NCBI GenBank assembly: GCA_900540145.1
Contig: UQEW01000003.1
Location: 1-48,849 of the forward strand
DNA: 48,849 bases
Origin: an uncultured Eubacteriales bacterium
Lineage (GTDB): Bacteria > Bacillota > Clostridia > Peptostreptococcales > Anaerovoracaceae
Reading direction: 5' to 3'
Both the position numbers and the translations under genes were made by a program. Under the pieces are notes generated by a model. The model ran no database searches and had not been told where the DNA came from. It saw nothing but the letters and a program-made list of their open reading frames with translations. Shown here in pieces: positions 7,580-16,794 of this stretch. Position 1 is the first letter of the stretch; every line of letters begins with the position of its first letter.

Positions 7580-8677
7580 CTATAAGTCTCCTAATATTTT
7601 ATCGGCAAATGCCTTGGCCCTGGCCGAAACTCCATCTGACTTTTCAATATCTCCCGGGTCGTTGGCTGTCTCCATCATGGAAAAAGAAGCAGGGAGCGCA
7701 AAGCTTTTATTTATATTTATGGCACCTATTATCTGCTGAGCTACCAGGTCGCTGCCGCTGTAGCCTGACACTATTATAGCATACACTCGTTTTTGGCTGA
7801 AATCGTTAGCCCTGAAAACAGCCGTGAGGCGGTTGATAAAGGCCATGATGTTGGCGCTGACTGAATCGTTGTAATTGGGACATATCAGCACCAGGATGTC
7901 GCATTTCAATATGGCCGGATAGACTTTCTCGACCATGACTCCGCCGTAAAAACAGTCTCCGTTTTCTCCGAAATGAAGGCAGTCCTCATACTTACACCCA
8001 CGGCAGTCCCAAACCTGCCCGTTTCTAACAGAAATTTCTTCTATGGATGCCCTTCCTTCCAGGTCTGAAGCCACCATCCTCCACAAAGCCAAACTGTTGG
8101 AAAGCTTATGGCTGCCGGCATGTATAGCCAAAACATTAGGCTTCTTATTATCTCTTCTTTCCGCAGAAAACTCCCACACTCGCTCCATTAAACTTTCACA
8201 GCTTTTCAAATAAGCGCCCTTTAAATCTGTGTTCCATAACTTAGATAATACTTTAAAGTTGTTAAGGGACGCAGTAGCTTCCACCAGCGGTTTTCCCGGG
8301 AAACTGCATCCTGCCAGATTGGCAGCAAATATCAATTTTCTTCCTATGTCTTTTGTATAAAGCTCCGTGTCGCCATCCACGATTACACCGCCTGACGAGC
8401 CGTCTAATACCGCCTTTGAGCTGTCCGCCGTTGATTTGCTTTGAAGATAATCTATAATCTTATATACTTCCAAACTGACGCCGCTGGCAGGAATAGCTGC
8501 AGCAAAGACCAGCTTGCGTTTTTTCAGGCAGCCTGATTCGGCTGCTGCTGAAAATTCTTCAAAAGACTGAAGAACTTCAATATCCATTTCAGACCGGCAG
8601 GTAACCTGGTTCAAGACTTCTTCCAGCCTGCTGTTTACGGATATTTTAATTACACAGAGCTTCATTTCATACTTCAT
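7580..8677 (-). CDS. Flavodoxin-fold NAD(P)H-dependent oxidoreductase, iron-sulfur flavoprotein-like
   Basis: The 365-residue product has a flavodoxin-like C-terminal half beginning NVLAIHAGSHKLSNSLAL near residue 181, where the FMN phosphate would bind. A compact cysteine cluster follows (Cys225, Cys228, Cys233, Cys242), like the cubane-binding cluster of archaeal and clostridial iron-sulfur flavoproteins. The stretch CDILVLICPNYNDSVSANIM is typical of the FMN isoalloxazine-binding loop. The N-terminal half also contains a flavodoxin-family segment (ELYTKDIGRKLIFAANLAGC), known from two-part clostridial members. The start at 8677 is preferred for its GGAGG site. An upstream start would overlap the dehydrogenase-like gene by 28 bases. 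It lies in the putative NAD-related operon, and the electron acceptor is unknown. Confidence 0.85.
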   Translation of the reverse strand: MKYEMKLCVIKISVNSRLEEVLNQVTCRSEMDIEVLQSFEEFSAAAESGCLKKRKLVFAAAIPASGVSLEVYKIIDYLQSKSTADSSKAVLDGSSGGVIVDGDTELYTKDIGRKLIFAANLAGCSFPGKPLVEATASLNNFKVLSKLWNTDLKGAYLKSCESLMERVWEFSAERRDNKKPNVLAIHAGSHKLSNSLALWRMVASDLEGRASIEEISVRNGQVWDCRGCKYEDCLHFGENGDCFYGGVMVEKVYPAILKCDILVLICPNYNDSVSANIMAFINRLTAVFRANDFSQKRVYAIIVSGYSGSDLVAQQIIGAININKSFALPASFSMMETANDPGDIEKSDGVSARAKAFADKILGDL

Positions 8678-8697
8678 TTGACGCCTCCGCTCATGCC

Positions 8698-9714
8698 TTA
8701 CGCGTTTTGTGGTTTTATTCCGCAAAGATTATTATATGCTTTTTCAATTCTGCAATATAGCTTTTCAGGTAACGGCAAATCTTCTATCTCAACTGTATCT
8801 TGGGCTATTCTGTTTTTTATTCCCAAGAAAGCTCCTTCGTATCCTTTTCCAATATATACAGAGCTGTAATTCCATTGGCTTGACAAAGTCAAGAGGAGCG
8901 ATATGGCTCCAGAAGATATGGCAGGAGCAAAATAAGGTTTAAAACCCAGCTCTCTCACCTTAATATTGGCATCCACAGTAAGCTGCGTAAGTTCTCTCGA
9001 TACTTCATCGTCATAATTGTCTATGCTATTGGCTATAACTAAGTCTTGACCGTGAGGGCCGAAAGCTCTTCCCTCCGTCAGATAATCGGCAAATTTCGTA
9101 TCGCCGGATTCCGTATATAATCTGGCAAAGTATTCTGCTCTTTTGTTCATAACTCCGAGGCCATACCCTTTTATCTGTCCCGGCCTTAAACCTGACGAAA
9201 CCAGTACCTCCTTGCACAACGGGTCTACAGGATCTGAAACCACGGCGAAAATTCCCTGAAAATCGGCCTTTCCAGCCAGCCTTCCATAGTATGCTGCTAT
9301 CTTGCCATTGGCAGCCAGCTGCATCATTCTCACATCTCCGTCAGTACCTATCGGCGGAACTGCCTTGCTGGCGCAAAAGACAAACATATCGCAATTAAAC
9401 AATTGGTCTTCTGCTATGATCTTGACCGTCGGAAGCTTTTTTTCGCCTAAAGGCCAGCCTATCTGGTTCATTTCCATTTCATAGCGTTTCATAGTATTCT
9501 CATTGACATCGAAAATTCCTATGGAATCTATCAAATCGGCTCCCATCAGCTTAAGTCCCAACAATAGCGTAGCACCCACATCTCCGAGGGCAACCAAGTG
9601 AACTGTATATCCTTTTTCTTTCAATTGCTCTGTGGTTTTAAGGGGTGTGGCCATTTTCAGTTCTTCCGTCTCAGGGCAGAGGTCAAATACGCTCCTTTTT
9701 TCTCGATCATTCAT
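8698..9714 (-). CDS. Lactate/malate dehydrogenase-like protein
   Basis: The 338-residue product has an N-terminal Rossmann fold with GDVG at 44-47 and an acidic Asp69 ending the second strand (IGIFDV), which favours NAD. GPHGQD around His221 sits where the catalytic His of L-lactate/malate dehydrogenases lies. The usual substrate-binding Arg positions are only weakly matched, so the substrate may differ from lactate or malate. I place the start at the ATG at 9714, behind AAGGA with seven bases spacing. An ATG at 9747 overlapping the upstream stop (ATGATAA) is a possible alternative that would couple it to the giant gene. The family is clearly a 2-hydroxyacid dehydrogenase relative; function inside this operon is unknown. 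Confidence 0.8.
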   Translation of the reverse strand: MNDREKRSVFDLCPETEELKMATPLKTTEQLKEKGYTVHLVALGDVGATLLLGLKLMGADLIDSIGIFDVNENTMKRYEMEMNQIGWPLGEKKLPTVKIIAEDQLFNCDMFVFCASKAVPPIGTDGDVRMMQLAANGKIAAYYGRLAGKADFQGIFAVVSDPVDPLCKEVLVSSGLRPGQIKGYGLGVMNKRAEYFARLYTESGDTKFADYLTEGRAFGPHGQDLVIANSIDNYDDEVSRELTQLTVDANIKVRELGFKPYFAPAISSGAISLLLTLSSQWNYSSVYIGKGYEGAFLGIKNRIAQDTVEIEDLPLPEKLYCRIEKAYNNLCGIKPQNA

Positions 9715-9743
9715 CTTCAAATCCTTCACCTCTAGCTTTTTTA

Positions 9744-12700
9744 TCATCTGAACATTTTTCTCATTCTCACAAGTTTTTCTATATCCATTTCCACATATAT
9801 TGAAGCCGCCATACTCTCGTCCAATTTGATGTTGTCGCAAAGGTCAGGGTTTTTAGGCTCGGCGATGACTTCTCCCAGTCTTTTAAGGGTCAATTTCTGT
9901 TCAAATTCCTTCTGATATTCCTCTTCAAGGGTCTTGAGAATATCTCGCGCGTTTTCAAGACATGTCATAGAATATTCGTAAACACTGCTGCCCGGTATGT
10001 CGCCTAAAAAAGTCGGCACCGTATAAGGGAGTATCATGTTCAGAGCAGGTATCGCCCCTTGGCTTTCCACCGATACGTCCCTATCCTTAAGCCCATCTCC
10101 GCCGATATACGGATATATGGCGCTCTCATCTATCCAGCACTTGAGATTCGGCAGAAAATAAGCGCTGTCTACAGACATTTCCTTGATAGTCATAAGGTCT
10201 CTGCCTCTGCCGGTCTGAACTCCTGCCACCATATCCACTACTTCTACACGGTTAGCTTTGAGTATCGGATCAATTGCGTTCATCCTATATCCCTTATGAA
10301 GTAAATCATCTACAAGTATGACAGGCCTGTTAAATGATTTTATGGTGCGCACTTGATTTTCCAAGGTAGAGTAAAAGCTGCTTTCTTCTACGGTAAAATC
10401 TGAGACATCGCGGCTGAAATACTTTTCAGTGTGCAATGTCTTTGTCACTGTGTTTGGGACAGCTACGCCGGCCAAAATTTTTCCGAAAGGCACTACCATG
10501 AATTTGCCGTAAAGTTTTTCTTTATACGGAACAGAAGCAACGCCGTTGATTCTCGTTATCAAATTAATCATCTTATGATGCATAATTCCTGAGTTATACG
10601 ACAGTATAAGCTCTCCGGGATAGATGGCTCTGAGAACTCTCAGCAGTCTGTCATGAGCCTTTTCAACGGCAGCAAGCACAGCCTCATTTTTGTTGAGGGG
10701 ATGCTTTATCATGGCATCAACATTTTTGAAAATGATTACAGGGGAACGCATATCGACTGCGTATATCGGCTTATCGTCTGTCTGGGCGATATTGGTAAAT
10801 CCCTGTTTTTTTACAATTTTCACAGTGTCGTGTTTGAGCCCTGCTTCATGGCACGGATTGTACACCACATAAGTATAATCCTTTGCCAGCAGTTCAGAAA
10901 TGATTTCTACCAATATGGTCTGGCCCAGATTGGTTATAGAGCTTTTCCTGCTTATGAAAAGCCCTCCTATGACAGCTATGGCTCCGGCTGCTCTGCTTCT
11001 TATATAGGCGGCTGTATCTTGATTACCAAAAGCGCTTAAAAGGTCGATGCTGTCCAGTCTGCTGACAGCAGCCACTGCGGCGGCTCTGTTATCCAGCTTG
11101 CCGTCTCTTATTACTATCATCTTGACATTATCTTTTTCCAGATAATCTCTCAAAACATTCAAATCATATCCCTGGTCTGCAAGCTCATCTCCAAAATCAG
11201 CCAATATGGCGCTGTCTGCCATATTGAGCCCCTCCAGCTTTATATCCCTTGCCTGGAGCACATGCTTGTATGCCGGTTCTCTCATATAGAGGCTGTTTTC
11301 CAGAATGAAATTTTGAGCCACAGGATCTATAAGGTTGGATATATCCCTGTTGGAATCTATATTTTCTCTTATCCTGGTGGAGCTGATATCTTCGTAATAT
11401 TCCTCAAGCCGCAGGTTTATTATCTTGGCTGTTATCGGATAAACCTTTTTGTTCCTGGCGCCGTCCCGCCTCTCATCCGATGAGCGTTTGAATATTATAT
11501 GATTCATCGAATGAATTGAATTTTCACATGGCTGAGCACGATAGCAGGAAGCGTTTTCTATTACATCGCTGCCTGCCACAAAGAAAAGTTCCCTGTCTTT
11601 GAAAAGGGCTCTCAGCCTGGCCAGGTCGGCTGGATTGGCTATGTTTATAGGAATATCGTCAGGGAAAACATAGATGTTTTCTTCGTCCGACACAGACATG
11701 CTCATTATCCTTCTTCTCTGCAGCCTAGGCTGTGTCTTTTTCGACCAGCTGAATTCATCGAGCGCCAGATACACTTCGAAGCCCATATTTCGTATCTCAG
11801 TGGCAATGGCTTTGTGACTCAAGCTGAAAGGGTCAAAGGTGCCTGGGAAAAACGCCACTTTTTCTGCTTCCTGTACTCCCAAATCTCCTTCCTCCAGCTC
11901 ATATTCGGATATGAACCGGTATATATGTTTAAGAACAGCTGCGTTGTTGAAAAAGTCCAGTTGTGTCTCTCTGCGGTTCTCGTAAAGAGTCAGCAGCTTT
12001 TTGCCGCAATGTCTGAAAATTCGGCATTTTTCGGAAAGTTCCAGCTGATCCGAGCCGAAAAGATTCATGCCTATGGTCCACAAAGCTTCTTGACTTATGA
12101 CGCTGTTATAATTGGCGAATCCTTTGATAATGAGGTTGACCAGTTTGTATTTTCTGGCCTCCCTCACCTCTTCAGTTTCGCTGTTTCCAAACAGCTGCCC
12201 ATATATCTTATAATTTTCTATCACAACTCCAAAAGTATGCAATACAGTAGACGCTACCTGCCCATTGGTGGTGTTCTGTAATTTTTCCAAATCCAATATC
12301 AGCTCATCCAGCTCTCTTGGAGGAAGATGCAGCATTATTACGCCTAAATATTCAGGAATATATTTAGAGAACTGATAATCTCCTATTTCAAGACCCTTGC
12401 CCAGTTCTACCGCTATCTCGTTTCTCTGCTCCAGCGGCAGCTTGTCTATTATGGAGACAAGGGCGGCTCCGGCGCTTTTACGTACTACTACAGTTTCGCT
12501 TACCTTTACAAGATTGCCTAAGTGGGTAGCTACATGAAGGACTTGTCCCTCTCCTGCTTTCTCTTCCAAGGAGCGCAGCATCAAATGAATGTTAGCCACC
12601 TTAATCGGCCACGGAGTGCCGGCCTTTAAATTGTCCAAATACATCTCAGAAAGCTCATCCGGCTGTATGTCTTTTTCCTGTTCCAAACCTAAGCACAACT

Positions 12701-14639
12701 TCAGTTCTTTATAATAGCCTTCTTCATCTTTCGTCTTTTGCAGGTGATTTTTTACATCGGCCGCAGCAGCTCTCAGCCCTCGGTCTTCTTCACCAAAGAT
12801 TCTTTCTGCGAATTCCGACATAACGTCTAGCTGCTGACTCTGGCACAAATCAGGGTCAACCATCATGGCCACCTGCAGAAGCGATTCTTTGTTTCTGTCA
12901 GTCAAATCAGGCTTTTCATACCAAATTAGAAGGGCATCGACGAAATCTTTTCTTCTTTCTTTGGAGCAGCTGGAAATCAAAGCAGAAACTATGCTTTTAA
13001 GGCTGTTTTCTATCCACTTTTTATGCTGTTCCGTCAGTCTCGGGTCCGGCGACAATATGATCTGCAGCACTTCTCTCCATAAAGAAAGGTTGGTTATTTC
13101 TTTAGGCGGTGGGCTTACTCCCTCCGGTAGTTCTTTCTTATATTCATCGTTAAAATGAGCTACTATCTGTCCTATGATCTCACCGGCTTGATTTCGTATG
13201 TCGCTTTCGCGGTGTACCAGAAGTTCAGACAAAAATCTGATGGTCATCAGTTTCTGTTTTTCAGTCATATAAGTGGAATATTCTCCCAGTATGGAAACGT
13301 ACGTCCTCAGATTTTTCCATTGTTTCTCGCTTCTGGCCGCTTCCAATAGCCCTGCAAAATCGTCCTGACTGTAAAATTGGTTCATGAGTTTGGTATTATG
13401 CTCGATTGACAGGTTCTTAAATTCTCTTACGACATGTTCTCCCCGAAGCAAAGCTATGTCTTTCTTCGGAGCAGGCACAGGTGCTTTAGGCTCTCTTGCC
13501 GGTACCTCCGGCAGATTTGTATCTACACCTAAGCCTATCATATATTCTTCAAAATCCTTGAGCTTGTTGTATACACGGCGATAGCGTTTTTCTTTTGCCG
13601 CGTCTACGTTATCCAGCTTATCGAGTATCACCTGGAAGGATTGGTCTAACGTATAAAAATGCACATGCTCCTTGCCGTATTCATCTCTAACGCTCTTTAC
13701 CCTAAAGTCAGCGTAAATCAGCAGCAGAGATTCTACGGACAGATTCTCCATCTCCAAATCCCATGTGGAATGATTGGCTGCGATATGCCCCAGCATAGGC
13801 ATGTCAAATCTATTGAAGCAGATATCCGTATAATAATAGTGCAGATAAGGAGTTCTCTTCTCCTCGCTTTGTCTGCAGCCATACTTGCCTATATCATGAC
13901 CCGCGGCGGCCCCGGAAACCATACCTAAATCAATAGGCACTTTGAGAGCTTCCAGCTGTCTGGCTGCATACATAGCCACATAGTGTACCCCGGCGATGTG
14001 CCCCAAGGTATTATACGGCCGCACTTCCGTCCCAAGCCGCATAAACTCATAAAGATGCTTCCTGTCAGCCAGTCTCAGCAGTTTCAAATATTCCTGATTG
14101 TAGCCTTTCTGAGTAATTTCCTCCGGAGTCAAAAAGCACATTTCCATTGTAGGGTCGAAAGGAACATTGTCTTTTTCAAATATGTACATTCCTTTCAGGA
14201 GCTGAAGCAAAAACAGTCTTCCTCTGGCTGAATCATCGCCTTCTGTTTCATAAAATTCCGACTGTTTTTGCGTTTCGATCATGTCCGTCCTGCCATCTTC
14301 CCGCTTCTGCGGAAAAATCTGCGCAAGCACATAATCGTAGCAGCCTCTGAGCCATCCTTTCTCCGGTTCCGGCTCCAGTTCTAAAAGAAACGGTTTTATA
14401 TGCGGAAGCATCATTCTGGCTACAAATCTGCCTCGCTCATCTACGCTTTCGAGAATGCTGCCGCACAGTTCTTTCACCTTCCACTTGTTCAGGAAATCTT
14501 CCATAGTTTCAGAGGACATGTCCATCTGTTTTAGAAAAAATTTTTCCATCATAACTCGATGAACTATTTTATACAACATCCTCTTTTTATCTGAATTTTT
14601 ATCTATTCCTTCAACGCTTTTATCCATATCTCTATCCAT
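9744..14639 (-). CDS. Giant multidomain protein: HD phosphohydrolase, helical repeats, NadD-like nucleotidyltransferase, PRTase-like domain
   Basis: The product has 1631 residues. An HD domain spans about 210-320: His near 218 in GVHYVAMYAA, His-Asp in GHDIGKYG near 247, NHSTWD, then YADFR. Residues about 400-900 are all helical and resemble HEAT/ARM repeats. Near 927 begins a NadD/nucleotidyltransferase domain with GTFDPFSLSH and a closing ISSTRIREN near 1081. The first His of HxGH is Ser, as pantetheine-phosphate adenylyltransferase has Thr there. Residues about 1130-1290 may be an acetyltransferase-like fold (weak). A C-terminal part carries VILVDDLLHKG near 1440, a PRPP-loop-like motif of type I phosphoribosyltransferases with TTG replaced by HKG. 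Start: GGGAG site eight bases before the ATG. It heads an operon with redox genes, so a nucleotide-cofactor role is inferred but unproven. Confidence 0.85.
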   Translation of the reverse strand: MDRDMDKSVEGIDKNSDKKRMLYKIVHRVMMEKFFLKQMDMSSETMEDFLNKWKVKELCGSILESVDERGRFVARMMLPHIKPFLLELEPEPEKGWLRGCYDYVLAQIFPQKREDGRTDMIETQKQSEFYETEGDDSARGRLFLLQLLKGMYIFEKDNVPFDPTMEMCFLTPEEITQKGYNQEYLKLLRLADRKHLYEFMRLGTEVRPYNTLGHIAGVHYVAMYAARQLEALKVPIDLGMVSGAAAGHDIGKYGCRQSEEKRTPYLHYYYTDICFNRFDMPMLGHIAANHSTWDLEMENLSVESLLLIYADFRVKSVRDEYGKEHVHFYTLDQSFQVILDKLDNVDAAKEKRYRRVYNKLKDFEEYMIGLGVDTNLPEVPAREPKAPVPAPKKDIALLRGEHVVREFKNLSIEHNTKLMNQFYSQDDFAGLLEAARSEKQWKNLRTYVSILGEYSTYMTEKQKLMTIRFLSELLVHRESDIRNQAGEIIGQIVAHFNDEYKKELPEGVSPPPKEITNLSLWREVLQIILSPDPRLTEQHKKWIENSLKSIVSALISSCSKERRKDFVDALLIWYEKPDLTDRNKESLLQVAMMVDPDLCQSQQLDVMSEFAERIFGEEDRGLRAAAADVKNHLQKTKDEEGYYKELKLCLGLEQEKDIQPDELSEMYLDNLKAGTPWPIKVANIHLMLRSLEEKAGEGQVLHVATHLGNLVKVSETVVVRKSAGAALVSIIDKLPLEQRNEIAVELGKGLEIGDYQFSKYIPEYLGVIMLHLPPRELDELILDLEKLQNTTNGQVASTVLHTFGVVIENYKIYGQLFGNSETEEVREARKYKLVNLIIKGFANYNSVISQEALWTIGMNLFGSDQLELSEKCRIFRHCGKKLLTLYENRRETQLDFFNNAAVLKHIYRFISEYELEEGDLGVQEAEKVAFFPGTFDPFSLSHKAIATEIRNMGFEVYLALDEFSWSKKTQPRLQRRRIMSMSVSDEENIYVFPDDIPINIANPADLARLRALFKDRELFFVAGSDVIENASCYRAQPCENSIHSMNHIIFKRSSDERRDGARNKKVYPITAKIINLRLEEYYEDISSTRIRENIDSNRDISNLIDPVAQNFILENSLYMREPAYKHVLQARDIKLEGLNMADSAILADFGDELADQGYDLNVLRDYLEKDNVKMIVIRDGKLDNRAAAVAAVSRLDSIDLLSAFGNQDTAAYIRSRAAGAIAVIGGLFISRKSSITNLGQTILVEIISELLAKDYTYVVYNPCHEAGLKHDTVKIVKKQGFTNIAQTDDKPIYAVDMRSPVIIFKNVDAMIKHPLNKNEAVLAAVEKAHDRLLRVLRAIYPGELILSYNSGIMHHKMINLITRINGVASVPYKEKLYGKFMVVPFGKILAGVAVPNTVTKTLHTEKYFSRDVSDFTVEESSFYSTLENQVRTIKSFNRPVILVDDLLHKGYRMNAIDPILKANRVEVVDMVAGVQTGRGRDLMTIKEMSVDSAYFLPNLKCWIDESAIYPYIGGDGLKDRDVSVESQGAIPALNMILPYTVPTFLGDIPGSSVYEYSMTCLENARDILKTLEEEYQKEFEQKLTLKRLGEVIAEPKNPDLCDNIKLDESMAASIYVEMDIEKLVRMRKMFR

Positions 14640-15002
14640 CTTTCTGGCTCCCGTGATGCTTGTCTCACACTATACAATCCTTTGCGTTTATTATACCATA
14701 CCCCTCAAAAACTAGTAAATTAAAAGTTACCCTGGTGAGATGTAATGGTCCTATATGCTTTTACGGAGCTCCGCCCATATTGATACCTTTTGGTGCATTT
14801 TTGTATACTTTGTATACGTTTTTTGCTGAAAAGTATGACGCCATCATACTTTTAGAGGATTTTTTGATACTTTGTATCACAATATTGCCGATTAAGTATG
14901 CTTTGCGCCAGCTGAAGGAAATGCTTTGCGCCAGCCAAAGGAAATGTTTTTGCGGCAACACCCGAGCTGGCGCTTGCTAAATATAGTTGCTCTTACATAT
15001 AG
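14640..15002. other. Intergenic region with a cluster of palindromes
   Basis: This 363-bp gap holds the promoter described at 14690-14699. Further upstream is a run of dyads: CGGAGCTCCG (14764-14773), GTATAC-TTT-GTATAC (14803-14817), a perfect 10-bp stem with a 5-base loop (14829-14853) and TGATAC-TTT-GTATCA (14865-14879). Two of them share the 11-bp core ATACTTTGTAT. Next to them is a direct repeat of about 24 bp (14898-14946, unit beginning TGCTTTGCGCCAGC). No supported gene was seen. Confidence 0.7.
14690..14699 (-). promoter_or_regulatory. Extended -10 promoter of the giant-gene operon
   Basis: On the minus strand TGGTATAAT (TGn plus TATAAT, hexamer at 14695-14690) lies about 50 bases before the ATG at 14639. 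The -35 region is poor (TTACTA), as is usual for extended -10 promoters. Confidence 0.6.
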
Positions 15003-15266
15003 TTATCTCACTTTTACATATTTCCTTCTGCTGCTTCCTTGTTTATCTATTTCATATATTCCTCTTACCGAAATCCCTCGGTTTTCAAATACACGCTGCG
15101 CCGCCCTAATATCTGAAGTTCTCAGATAAAGACCGGTGCCGCAAGATCTGATAAGCTCTGTCGGCAGCTTTCTCAATGAAGCATTTATTCCTTCTTCCTC
15201 CAGCATATCGTGAGCATATGCCGCTTTATAAAAAGAGGAAAAAGCTATAATATATTCCTTTTCCAT
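15003..15266 (-). CDS. DUF3343 protein (small Se/S-carrier-like protein)
   Basis: This 87-residue protein resembles the DUF3343 family: EYIIAFSSFYKAAYAHDMLE at the start, then TELIRSCGTGLYLRTSD with a single conserved-type Cys42. Members are ferredoxin-like-fold proteins of anaerobes, sometimes described as putative selenium or sulfur carriers because of that cysteine. The C-terminus is strongly basic (SSRRKYVKVR). It lies 49 bases downstream of the carboxypeptidase gene on the same strand and has its own AGGAGGCT ribosome site. The role is not established. Confidence 0.8.
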   Translation of the reverse strand: MEKEYIIAFSSFYKAAYAHDMLEEEGINASLRKLPTELIRSCGTGLYLRTSDIRAAQRVFENRGISVRGIYEIDKQGSSRRKYVKVR

Positions 15267-15315
15267 AGACTAGCCTCCTTGGCGTTTATCGAAAATTTTT
15301 TTCTTTGGTATGTAA

Positions 15316-16596
15316 TCAGAATATTTTCTTTATCAGCCTCTTGGCCAATTCTCCGAAAGAAGCCTTGTCGATGTCAGTCTCTGCCACAAGAGGGTATTCA
15401 GCTATTTTTTCATCTCCGTTATATATATCAAGAGTTCCGACTTGATCTCCTTTTTTCAAAGGTAAAGGCACTTTATCATCCATATTGATTTTGCTGGAAA
15501 TCTGGTCTTCTGTCCCTTTTTCTGCCAAAGCTGTGATACGTTCTTCTGTAACCACATTCAAATTTTGCGGTTGGCCGTTTTCTACTCTTATTTCCTCCAT
15601 CACCTGGCCTTTTTCAGCTATAACACACGTTTTAAAGTTGGCAAACCCATAGTCCAAAAGCTTGCTCACTTCTGCATTCCTTACCTGCGATGTTTCACAT
15701 CCCAAAGCTACCGCAATCAAATGAGTATCTTCTCTGGTAGCTGAAGCAGAAAGGCAGTACCCGGCTTCGGCTGTATATCCGGTTTTGATTCCGTTGCACC
15801 CTTGATATTGCTTTATCAACTTATTAGTGTTGGTAAGTCCGAATTCCTTTTCTTTTCCGGGCAGCCCTACAGTAATACTGCTCTGCCAAGTGGTGAACCA
15901 TTGATGAGTTTCTTCGTGCTTATAAAGTTCTTTAGACATTAATGCTATATCGTATGCACTTGAATAGTGATCTGCTACAGGCAAACCGTTAGTGTTGGAA
16001 AAGTGGCTGTCTCTCATGCCAAGTTCTTCAGCTCTCTGATTCATTCTCTCAACAAAAATCTCTTCACTGCCGGCCACATATTCCGCCAAGGCGACACATC
16101 CGTCATTGGCGCTGGCCATAGCTACTCCACGCATCAGTTCTTCCACTGTATGAACTTCTCCTGCTTCCATATACATCTGACTTCCACCCATCGAAGCAGC
16201 TCTTTCCGATATGGTCACTTGATCTTCTAAAGTTATCTTACCGTCATCTACAGCTTCCATTACCAAAAGCATGGTCATGATCTTTGTAACGGAGGCGAGA
16301 GGAAGCTCTTCGTGGGAGTTCTGTTGAAACAAAACTTCTTCTGTATCTGCATCTATCAGAACAGCACCTTTGGCGGCAACTTCAAAAGGTGCTTTCTGCT
16401 GATCTTCTTCCGGGGAATCGGCTACCGTTTCCAGCTCAATGGGCTGTTGCTTAGGCAATTTACTGTCTATACCGATAAATGCGCATATTACTACTGCACA
16501 CCCTAAAACTGTTACAAAGATTTTTTTCTTGGCAGCAAAGATCTTTGATTTAATTCCGGCAGTCTCAGCATCTTTTTCTTTCCTCTTCAATCTCAT
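15316..16596 (-). CDS. dacF: D-alanyl-D-alanine carboxypeptidase (penicillin-binding protein)
   Basis: This enzyme trims the terminal D-Ala from peptidoglycan stem peptides outside the membrane. The 426-residue product has a basic N-terminus, a signal-anchor helix (KIFVTVLGCAVVICAFIG), and the three active-site motifs of the S11 family in order: SVTK (SxxK), SAND (SxN) and KTG within NGIKTGYTAEAG. A PBP5-type C-terminal beta domain follows (EKGTEDQISSKINMDDKVPL), ending in an amphipathic tail (SFGELAKRLIKKIF) for membrane attachment. The start at 16596 is used because an AAGGA site precedes it. The upstream in-frame extension is unlikely. The dacF symbol is by family resemblance to sporulation-type low-GC enzymes. 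Confidence 0.9.
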   Translation of the reverse strand: MRLKRKEKDAETAGIKSKIFAAKKKIFVTVLGCAVVICAFIGIDSKLPKQQPIELETVADSPEEDQQKAPFEVAAKGAVLIDADTEEVLFQQNSHEELPLASVTKIMTMLLVMEAVDDGKITLEDQVTISERAASMGGSQMYMEAGEVHTVEELMRGVAMASANDGCVALAEYVAGSEEIFVERMNQRAEELGMRDSHFSNTNGLPVADHYSSAYDIALMSKELYKHEETHQWFTTWQSSITVGLPGKEKEFGLTNTNKLIKQYQGCNGIKTGYTAEAGYCLSASATREDTHLIAVALGCETSQVRNAEVSKLLDYGFANFKTCVIAEKGQVMEEIRVENGQPQNLNVVTEERITALAEKGTEDQISSKINMDDKVPLPLKKGDQVGTLDIYNGDEKIAEYPLVAETDIDKASFGELAKRLIKKIF

Positions 16597-16692
16597 AAAA
16601 GCGCCGTCCTTTCTACATTTATGGTCTGTAAAATATATGCGCAATTGCAGATAATATACTTTTTAGTAAAAATCGCCTGAGAAATCGCCGCT

Positions 16693-16757
16693 GACAAAAA
16701 AGCAAATTTTTTAAAAATTTTACATCTGCAGGCTCCAAATGCGTGTCGAATTTCGTC
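16693..16757. repeat. Dispersed 65-bp intergenic repeat, copy A
   Basis: This segment matches 28004-28068 in the same orientation at 56 of 65 positions with no gaps. Both start GACAAAAAA and end TTCGTC, and share the block ATCTGCAGGC. Translating either strand gives mostly amino-acid-changing differences, so it is non-coding. Confidence 0.8.
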
Positions 16758-16794
16758 GAAAGCCAGCCTCAGCAGACTTTTTCCAATAAATTTC

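Noticed and set aside
11814..12281. 155-codon plus-strand frame inside the giant gene
   Set aside because: Antisense shadow of a strongly supported coding region, with no ribosome site.
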